64,000 nt of DNA, taken from the NCBI GenBank assembly GCA_942159475.1, contig OW804094.1:18333067-18397066 (forward strand), written 5' to 3'. The stretch comes from Sthenelais limicola. Its lineage: Eukaryota; Annelida; Polychaeta; Phyllodocida; Sigalionidae. The notes beneath the pieces were generated by a model. The model was not told the origin of the DNA. It saw nothing but the letters and a program-made list of their open reading frames with translations, and searched no databases. Below, piece by piece: positions 57,191-64,000 of this stretch (its first letter is position 1; each line of letters opens with the position of its first letter). Both the position numbers and the translations under genes were made by a program.

Positions 57191-58757
57191 CAAGACACTA
57201 CTCCAGTCATTCCAAATAGATCACCTTCTCCCTTTTTGATAAACTCAGTCATCTGTTGTTCTGATTATCAGGGAAATTACTAGTCCTTCGTTAGTTGTAT
57301 TTATGATTTTGAACAGTTGTAACTAGAAGGAGCCGTAGCAGCATTAAAATACTAAGGCCCTCTGAAACTGAAAGGGCTCTTATCGACTTGGCAACTCATC
57401 GACAACGTCCCCACGTGGTGTTAGCCCATAGGCCCTAGTGTGTTGTTGTTGTTTTTAAATCTGATATTGTATTGTTGTTTTTAAAATCAGTAGGCCTAAC
57501 TGATTGTCGGGATTGGATTCTTTTTTATTTGACTCATAGAAGAAGTATGCCCTACAGTTTCTTTCTAGGTCCTTTTGTGGTTTCTCACATAAAACTGGAT
57601 TTTAGCTATTTTTTCTTCTTTGTCACGAATTTCATTATTTGTTTAGTCGGTCCAGGGTATCTAACATTGCATACCATTTAACACTTCCTGCATATGTCTA
57701 GTGTTCTGTTCACCATTTTCCTCAATGTGTTTAGATTGACATAAATGTATACCTAGGCCTATATTTATTAGTAAGCCATATCATTTACCTAGCTGTAAAT
57801 GTCCTTCAGAGTTTAACTTGTATAGCTATCTAATTTAGACCGGACGAGATCAATACAAAGAAATTCAGAAGTTTTGGCTTCTATTTTCATTCTTTTATTA
57901 ATTGATTAAGGAATAAACTATATAGGGATGTGAATATTGGAATGAGATAACATCTCCTTCCCTAGTATTAATCACATTTTTATGAACAATGCTTTTATGT
58001 ATTTCAAACTAGATTAGGCCTATTCGTATCTATATTCAAAATATTAATTGGAAATTTTGGAAATTAATTCACTGTTAAGCTTTGGTGACGGTTTTGATAA
58101 ATAAAAACCCTAACAAAAATATTTCAAGGACCGAAGTTGTATTGATATGGTTCACTCAGTCTTGTTATAAATTATGACCCATGAACTAAGCGGTGTAAGC
58201 AAATACTCAGTGGATTCTGACAAGAAAAATAGACCGTGCATATAATCAGATACTTAACCAAACCCATAAGGCTTAACGACTGCAGTTGTAAGGCGGTCAA
58301 GTTAACATATGTTGACCTGGATAATGAATAAATCCAAAGGTCAGATCGGAGCTGAGTCAACGTTTTTAGTGAGGTTTGATGTCTACAAGCCATGCCTCAA
58401 GAATATGTAGGCTACAATTGGGGTTTGACCAAAAAGATATTTTCAAAAATAGCTTGAAATTTGCTTTAATTTAAAGAAATATGACGATAAAATGCAGTTG
58501 TTTGTGTTCGAATGCATTGTCAGGTATAATACAGTAGCATCTATTATAAATATAACTCGCCCAGTGGGTTATATGTATTGATAGAGTATATATTATAAAT
58601 GGGCATAGGGTCAATGAACTGACTGGCTATTCTGTCAATTAATACGCTGCCAGGCCATACCTTCAGTAGGGGATGAACATTTTACCTTGAAATTACCGTT
58701 TAATAATAAAAGTTTAAATTGTGCTGCTAATCAACCACCACTAATGCCTTGCTCATA
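57191..58757. other. AT-rich region right of the promoter-like block
   Basis: No exon with credible boundaries. TTGTTGTTGTTTTTAAATC repeats near 57441 and 57473. Nothing else supported. Confidence 0.4.
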
Positions 58758-58944
58758 CAGTATAGGCCCAAAGTTGATAGAGTACCTTCAAACGGAGGGA
58801 AAGCCTCTCGCCTCAATCCGCAAAGTGCCATTATAATTCCATCAAGACCGCAAAATGTCATTAGAACGCCTAGTCCTAGGCTAGGAAACCAATTAGCGAA
58901 GTAGGCGTCCATCTTATCTGATCTGATGGTTTGGACCTAGACTG
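58758..58944 (-). mobile_element. Family B MITE, near-complete
   Basis: CAGTATAGGCCCAAAG to GTTTGGACCTAGACTG. One interior near-repeat and the TCACTGACATACC block are lost. Confidence 0.9.
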
Positions 58945-60303
58945 TGAAGTAGTTCATCTCGAACATATAGTAACATTTTAAAAATCTTGGTTCATTTCTA
59001 AAATGTTGTCAATTAAACATTGGCTGTATAAATTTAAATGTTGGTGTCGTGGCCCTCATATAATATTGTCTTTGGTTGGGTTGGATGTTTCTTACATGAT
59101 GCTATAGATTAGTTATGTTATTATGATATGATTATGAGATTCTTTTAAAAGGGATATTACCTGGATTTAACCCACCCCAAATCGACCTAATCTCATGTAC
59201 CTATGTTTTGACAAGAGGGTTATTATAAAAGTAAATAAGTATCCCTATCAATTAGTTTTCATTACTGCTAAAGATTAACCTCAGAACTATTTATTTTCTG
59301 TGAAAGAACATTAACGTGTCCACTATATCCCTTAATGCAGCTCTTACCAGAACTTCCACAAACAATATACTTTATTCATATGCTGGTATTATTTCTCCCA
59401 CTTCATGGTAAATAAAAGATATTCGAGACAAGTAAGAGAGAGAAAGCACATCTATACAATTTTGTTTTTCTCAATGATCCATCAATTGAAATCTTACATA
59501 TATGTCTATATCTTTAAGTTTCAACCGATTGGAAACTTATACTACTTATGTATCCATTTTTTCAACGTTTAACCAACTGGGAAAAGAAATATGCACCCAT
59601 TCTGAATTTAACAAAAATGTATCTCCATGTTCAATCACGAGTTTATAAACTCGTTGGTTCAATCAACTGGGGAAATAAATGTTTCTGAATTTAACAAAAA
59701 TGTATCTCAGAGCTGGTATTAAAGCCGACGCAAAGCAGAATAACCACAATAATCCCACCACACGGGCTTAGTTTTATTGTACAACACCCCCCACCCCCAC
59801 ATGTGTCGATATATTATATATGTATCCCACCCTACACTCTGTACCACCTCCACCTACTCCTCCCTCGCGCCTTACTGCCGTACATCAAGTTGGGGCAGGT
59901 TGGATCCAGGACTCATATTATACATATGCGGGTATGTATATGTATTAACTTGTCCAACACATTTAATATACAATACCCAGGGGCGGGTCAGAAATGTCTT
60001 TGTGCTGAATTGGGCGCGGGGTCGGGGGCGCGGGGGGGGGGGGGGGGGTCCGCAAAGGGGTAACCGAATCAAGCCCATAGCTTCAGAGTTATAGGCCTAT
60101 ATATATACATTGCAGCACACTTATATTTATGGAATGATATTTTTTATTTAATAATTATATTTCCAGCGGTTTGAAAGTCCCCATCGACTTTTCCCAGGAT
60201 CTTTGTAATATTTAGAACACTAATTTCCCTTGAGGATTATGTTATAGAACATGAGCCTCCGAAAAAAAACCCCAGTCAATTGAACTTTATTATTAGTAGC
60301 CTA
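58945..60303. other. AT-rich region, no recognisable gene
   Basis: Contains an imperfect ~90-bp-period duplication (59571-59625 and 59662-59709, both with TGAATTTAACAAAAATGTAT), a perfect 18-bp palindrome ACGAGTTTATAAACTCGT at 59637-59654, and a G-run at 60031-60048. Confidence 0.6.
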
Positions 60304-60384
60304 GTAGTTATATTTATTTCCACGTCATAACAGTTACACACGTTTTTAGTTCCCTACAGGTGGGAATATGTGGTTGGCTCTGCC
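60304..60384 (-). repeat. Interspersed repeat I, copy 2 (inverted)
   Basis: Reverse complement of 1-85: TTATTTCCACGTCATAACAG, CCTACAGGTGGGAATA, GGCTCTGCC. Confidence 0.72.
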
Positions 60385-60470
60385 GTGACAGTTCTTCCGC
60401 GTTTGATTAAAATACTGTTCGTTCTTGTTTGAATGAATTAAATATTCTGTTTTTTCTGTACAAAACATAG

Positions 60471-60496
60471 TCCCCCCCCCTCCCCCCCCCCCCCCG
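60471..60496 (+). repeat. C-run
   Basis: Near-uninterrupted cytosines with one T. Confidence 0.95.
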
Positions 60497-60573
60497 AAAT
60501 TGTGGGTTCACCCTGGCCCCTTCCCTCATACTACAACGACCACCCCAAGCATGCTGTTACACAACACCTACAT

Positions 60574-60808
60574 GGGTCAGATTTTTAGAAAATGTACAAT
60601 TCGCCTTCACCAATCCTCTCAAATAATCCACATTTAAGACAAAAATGAGCTTCAAAATGCAGTTTAACATAACAGAACTGATACTTTAAATCAATGCAAT
60701 ACCAAATGTATTTAGATATACCCGGTACTCATCATTTTTCAGCCTGATTTAGCAGAATTTACTAAATGTGTAGAGCTGCCAATTGTACATTTTCTGAAAA
60801 TCTGACCC
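60574..60808 (+). mobile_element. Family A MITE, copy 33
   Basis: Exact ACAT duplication. Second subfamily, very close to 20721. Confidence 0.94.
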
Positions 60809-61355
60809 ACATACCGACCATCAGATCAAATCTTATTAAACGGGGTGAATGGGGTCAGAGGTCAGAGGTCACAGAGACCATGCCCGCTTCACAAAAGTTG
60901 GTTATAAATTCTATAGGCCTATATATCTATTTCTTAGAATTTTGAGAAATGTATGTGTGTTACAGGCCTATGGACAACGGGCTTGCTAATTATTCAAGAG
61001 CTAGATATAATTTCCTGAGGTCGTGATTAAACTATGCCTAATTAGGCCTAGCATTTTGTCAACAATACATTACAAACGCATACTCTTTCCGATCTAATTG
61101 TTATGGATCTTAGGTTATGGATCAATGATGCTGGATCAAGAAAGTTTTAAAATTTGATACAAAAAGTGCTAGCTGTTATTCTTATTCCCAGATTGAAGTT
61201 TACAATTTTAATTAATCACGCAGGGGAGGAACAGCGATCTTGTCACATTAGTCTTATTACCAGGAAGTAATATTCCACGCAAAACTGGGTTCCAATAGCC
61301 TCTTTAATGATAAAAAATGAACTAGGCTTATTCATGTCCTGCACACGCAACCTCC
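60809..61355. other. No recognisable feature
   Basis: GGTCAGAGGTCAGAGGTCA near 60855 is a short direct repeat. No gene. Confidence 0.45.
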
Positions 61356-61580
61356 CCGTTTTGTATATAGAAAAATATTTTTTATGAAGGTTGGGGTTGA
61401 ATGTCCAATGTTGGAGCTAGCTTTTCCAGGGGTGTACCCACTATTAGCAAAGATACTAATTAAAGTACCTTTCAGTCTAGGTCCAAACCCTCAGATCCCC
61501 GTTTCGTATATACAAAATTATTTGTATAAAGGTTGGGGTTCAATCTCCAAGTGTTACTAAAGATAGTAAAGTATCTTTGG
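61356..61580 (+). repeat. ~140-bp imperfect tandem duplication
   Basis: CCCCGTTTTGTATATAGAAA with AAGGTTGGGGTTGAAT (61354-61415) recurs as CCCCGTTTCGTATATACAAA with AAGGTTGGGGTTCAAT (61497-61552). The duplication junction lies inside a family B end. Confidence 0.75.
61473..61497 (+). mobile_element. Family B MITE, left-end piece
   Basis: CAGTCTAGGTCCAAACCCTC then breaks into the duplicated segment. The rest of the element resumes at 61650. Confidence 0.8.
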
Positions 61581-61640
61581 CATTATGAAGCCCGTCCTGC
61601 TATGGCCCTATACTTGTTTATGCATTATATTAGACAGTGT
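61580..61640 (+). repeat. Repeat K, copy 2
   Basis: GTCCTGCTATGGCCCTATAC, GTTTATGC and ATTAGACAGTGT, as at 12480-12545. Confidence 0.6.
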
Positions 61641-61649
61641 GCTAGAGGA

Positions 61650-61808
61650 TGATCGTATGTCAGTGATTAGACGCCTACTGCGCTAATAGCTTCCCTGGCC
61701 CGGGAGTAGGCGTCCTAATGAGATTAGATTATAAGAGGCATTTTGCGGTTTGGAGCGAGAGGCTTTCCCTCAGTTTGAAGGGACTCTCTCAACTTTGAGC
61801 CTAAACTG
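61650..61808 (+). mobile_element. Family B MITE, right part
   Basis: TATGTCAGTGATTAGACGCC to TTTGAGCCTAAACTG. It uses the same GGAGCGAGAGGC variant as 48308-48699. Confidence 0.87.
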
Positions 61809-62191
61809 TAAACATTTTCCTTCCCCGTGTAATTTGCTTATTTTATTTCTAACTCAAAATGATGGTAAGTCCCCGGTAGGTCTAAGCAGATTGGGCACTA
61901 TGTAAGTTACAATGTAAGCAATATATTGTAATTGCAATGTATCTAAACCCTAGTAAAGGGGGTTAGTAGTATAGGGGTTGTTCAGCTGACACAGGTTATT
62001 AAACTGTATTAAGGGTTAACAATTATTTTATATAGGCTAAGGGTTATCAATTATTTTATATAAATAAAAGTGTAGCTAGCTGATTCTGGGAACTTCAGGG
62101 ATAACTTCTCCAATTCTGTTGTATTCAGCCACGCCTACAGTAGTACAACGCTATATTGAAGCAACCATTGCTAGTTGATGTTTGAAAACGG
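61809..62191. other. No recognisable feature
   Basis: A short tandem repeat, AAGGGTTA followed by CAATTATTTTATATA, occurs near 62013 and 62040. Confidence 0.5.
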
Positions 62192-62197
62192 AAAAAA
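62192..62197 (-). terminator. RNA polymerase III terminator of tRNA-Tyr
   Basis: Six T on the minus strand, 7 bases past the 3' end of the tRNA gene. This is the normal pol III stop signal. Confidence 0.85.
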
Positions 62198-62204
62198 GTA
62201 AGCC

Positions 62205-62294
62205 TCCCGCGAACCGGAGTCGAACCAGTGACCTAAGGATTACTAGTGGGAATTCCTCTACAGTCCTCCGCTCTACCAACTGAGCTATCACGGG
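62205..62294 (-). tRNA. tRNA-Tyr (anticodon GTA), with 17-nt intron
   Basis: Read on the minus strand. The acceptor stem is CCCGTGA pairing with TCGCGGG (one G-T pair), with discriminator A. The D arm has TAGCTCAGTTGGTAGAGC (A box). The anticodon stem is GAGGA with TCCTT and the loop is CTGTAGA. The T arm is ACTGG-TTCGACT-CCGGT (B box GGTTCGACTCC). After CTGTAG, one base past the anticodon, a 17-nt insertion begins AGGAATTCCC and ends at CTAGTA. That is exactly the canonical intron position (37/38), and eukaryotic tRNA-Tyr genes commonly carry an intron there. The mature length is 73 nt before CCA. All arms pair and a T6 terminator follows, so the gene looks functional. Confidence 0.97.
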
Positions 62295-62413
62295 CTGGCT
62301 GGCGGGGACGGCTCAGGTAGTGTACAAATGGCTGCCATAATAACAATAGGGACCTTATTATTAGGAGAGAACGGGGGCCCTACATTGAGGTCTTATAGAA
62401 ACGTAGAGTTACA

Positions 62414-62628
62414 CAGTCTAGGCCCAAAGTTGAGAGAGTCCCTTCAAACGGAGGGAAAGCCTCTCGGCTCAAACCGGCAAAGTGCCATTATAATTCCATA
62501 AAGACCGCAAAATGTCATTATATTCCCATTAAAACGCTTAGTCCTAGGCCAGGAAACCGATTAGCGAAGTAGGCGTCTAATCACTGACATACCGCTCTTA
62601 TCTGATCTGAGGGTTTGGGCCTAGACTG
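62414..62628 (-). mobile_element. Family B MITE, full-length copy
   Basis: CAGTCTAGGCCCAAAG to GTTTGGGCCTAGACTG with all blocks. It lies about 120 bases from the tRNA gene on its upstream side (minus strand). Confidence 0.93.
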
Positions 62629-63381
62629 TAGTGAGACAGAACTGAAACAATGTTAAGGTTAGCAATGACCTGGAAGAACTCTAATTTGAGAAGTTCACAA
62701 CATTTGTGGGCAACATTACAACTAGGCTATTATGGCAAATAAAGAATCATCTTAAATCTTATCGTATATTCATTGACGGCCTCGGGATTAAAATTCTCGT
62801 TTATTTCAGTATTGACACGTTCGTTATAACTAACTTCAAAACAATATAATTATATTAGATAAAAAAAATAACATAGGACCTACGCTATATTTGATATATT
62901 GATTGTAACAATAAGATCTTTGAAACCCAAATATATATTTCTAATTTCTAATTTTAAAATATCAAAGCATTACGGGAGAATGCAACACTCATATCATCCA
63001 CAAAATATCAGAGCTAAAAGTTTATTGCAAACAATCTTTCTTTTTTTTGTTTAGAAACAATTTGGAACATGGCCTGTCCGAATGAATATGGTGAGCGAAA
63101 ATATCTTCTTTCCTAGAAATCCTAGAATACATTCCTGGAGCATGATCACAGAGGAGTGGGCGTCAAATGAATGTACGCAGTACAATAAAAAAAAAAGGCT
63201 GAAATGTTTTGTAAAGCAAGAATGGCTTTGGAGCAGGGAGCGAGGTACACCTGCGAGGTGATAAAAGATCCATTTTGCTATATTTTCAATTATCGGGATG
63301 ATGGTTTGCAGTATTTCATATCTACTTGCATAGATTTGGACTCAAATTGTGAAATCTATTTTTGCTTTTGACTAATCACAT
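62629..63381. other. AT-rich region, no recognisable gene
   Basis: Nothing supported. Confidence 0.45.
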
Positions 63382-63607
63382 GGGTCAGATTTTCAGAAAA
63401 TGTACAATTCACCTTCACCAATCCTCTCCAATAACCCACATTTAAGACAAAAATGAGCTTCAAAATGCAGTTTAACATAACAGAACTGATACTCTAAATC
63501 AATGCGATACCAAATATACTCAGATATACACGATATTCTTCATTTTTCAGCCTAATTTAGGAGAATGTGTAGAGCTGCCAATTGTACAATTTCTGAAAAT
63601 CTGACCC
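63382..63607 (+). mobile_element. Family A MITE, copy 34
   Basis: Complete, with a short interior deletion. Flanked by the direct repeat ACTAATCACAT (63371-63381 and about 63616-63626), the right copy set off by ATATATTA. Confidence 0.92.
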
Positions 63608-63812
63608 ATATATTAACTAATCACATTTGCCTTAATTTCTATTGTGGTTTTATTTGTGGTTTAGTGATAGACTAAACTATAATACAATTTCTGCTAATGT
63701 ATAAAGCCATGCCTGAATATATTTAATCTATATTAAGTTAGAAACATATATAACAAACTATGACGAAATATTAAGGAGCGCCCGAAAGACCTAAGATAAT
63801 TTTCTCTCTTTA

Positions 63813-64000
63813 ATAGGGGATTTGCATAGCCGCCATTTTGAAACTTGATTCGCATGGAATTATGGTACTAATGGTACAGTCTAAAATCTATAGAAAATAT
63901 GCCATGTTCAGCATGGACTATTTATCGGTGCTCTTATACCATTATCCAGGTGTCATACATGCTTTGATGACACATGTATTTCACATCATACATTTGATTT
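63813..64000 (-). mobile_element. Family E MITE, cut by window end
   Basis: ATAGGGGATTTGCATAGCCG, GATTCGCATGGAATTATG, ATGCCATGTTCAGCATGGAC. Reverse orientation to 35432. The other end lies beyond the window. Confidence 0.87.

Overview
The window is AT-rich eukaryotic DNA dominated by repeats. I find no recognisable protein-coding gene on either strand. The long open frames are all explained by tandem repeats with a period divisible by three, by homopurine or homopyrimidine tracts, or by dispersed transposon copies. The best guess is a marine invertebrate. The retroposon at 32895 and 38968 (GTGAGTGAG start, then a TTTACGCC block and an ATATCAAGGGCGGG block) resembles repeats I recall from gastropod molluscs, so a limpet- or abalone-like genome is possible but not proven.

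The only firmly identified gene is an intron-containing tRNA-Tyr(GTA) on the minus strand at 62205-62294, with a pol III terminator. A CpG-rich stretch at about 56050-57190 looks like a promoter with 5' exons. It includes a possible short first coding exon on the minus strand (56049-56125) that ends in a good splice donor. This is the only place that looks like the edge of a protein gene, and its product is not identifiable.

The rest is mobile DNA. Family A is a ~235-bp MITE with 28-bp terminal inverted repeats starting GGGTCAGATTTTCAG. It is present 34 times (about 12% of the window) and 20 copies have exact 4-bp target duplications. Family B (up to ~215 bp, ends CAGTCTAGGCCCAAA) has about 19 loci, many truncated. 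Family C (~385 bp, ends GTGATGTGTTTCAGG) has seven. Family E (348 bp, TIR ATAGGGGA) has four, one with a 5-bp target duplication. Smaller families include F (TA flanks), G (408 bp with ~68-bp TIRs), J (330 bp) and H (a 1.5-kb TIR-bounded element carrying four dispersed copies of a 20-bp GC-rich motif). Two retroposon copies, one nested inside a family B element, and three repeats with a hammerhead-like core complete the set.

Tandem arrays: a 54-bp minisatellite (190-1048); a 39/40-bp minisatellite in two opposed arms (8578-11284), forming a 2.7-kb imperfect palindrome with its centre near 9560; a 13-bp array (18087-18190); and long strand-asymmetric purine or pyrimidine tracts at 7.1, 25.5-26.9, 28.6, 29.2-29.7 and 30.9-31.8 kb. 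By region: 0-1 kb minisatellite; 1-8 kb MITEs; 8.5-11.3 kb palindromic array; 11.3-25 kb MITEs plus element H; 25.5-32 kb purine/pyrimidine tracts; 32-54 kb dense MITEs; 54-58 kb promoter-like region; 58-64 kb MITEs and the tRNA gene.
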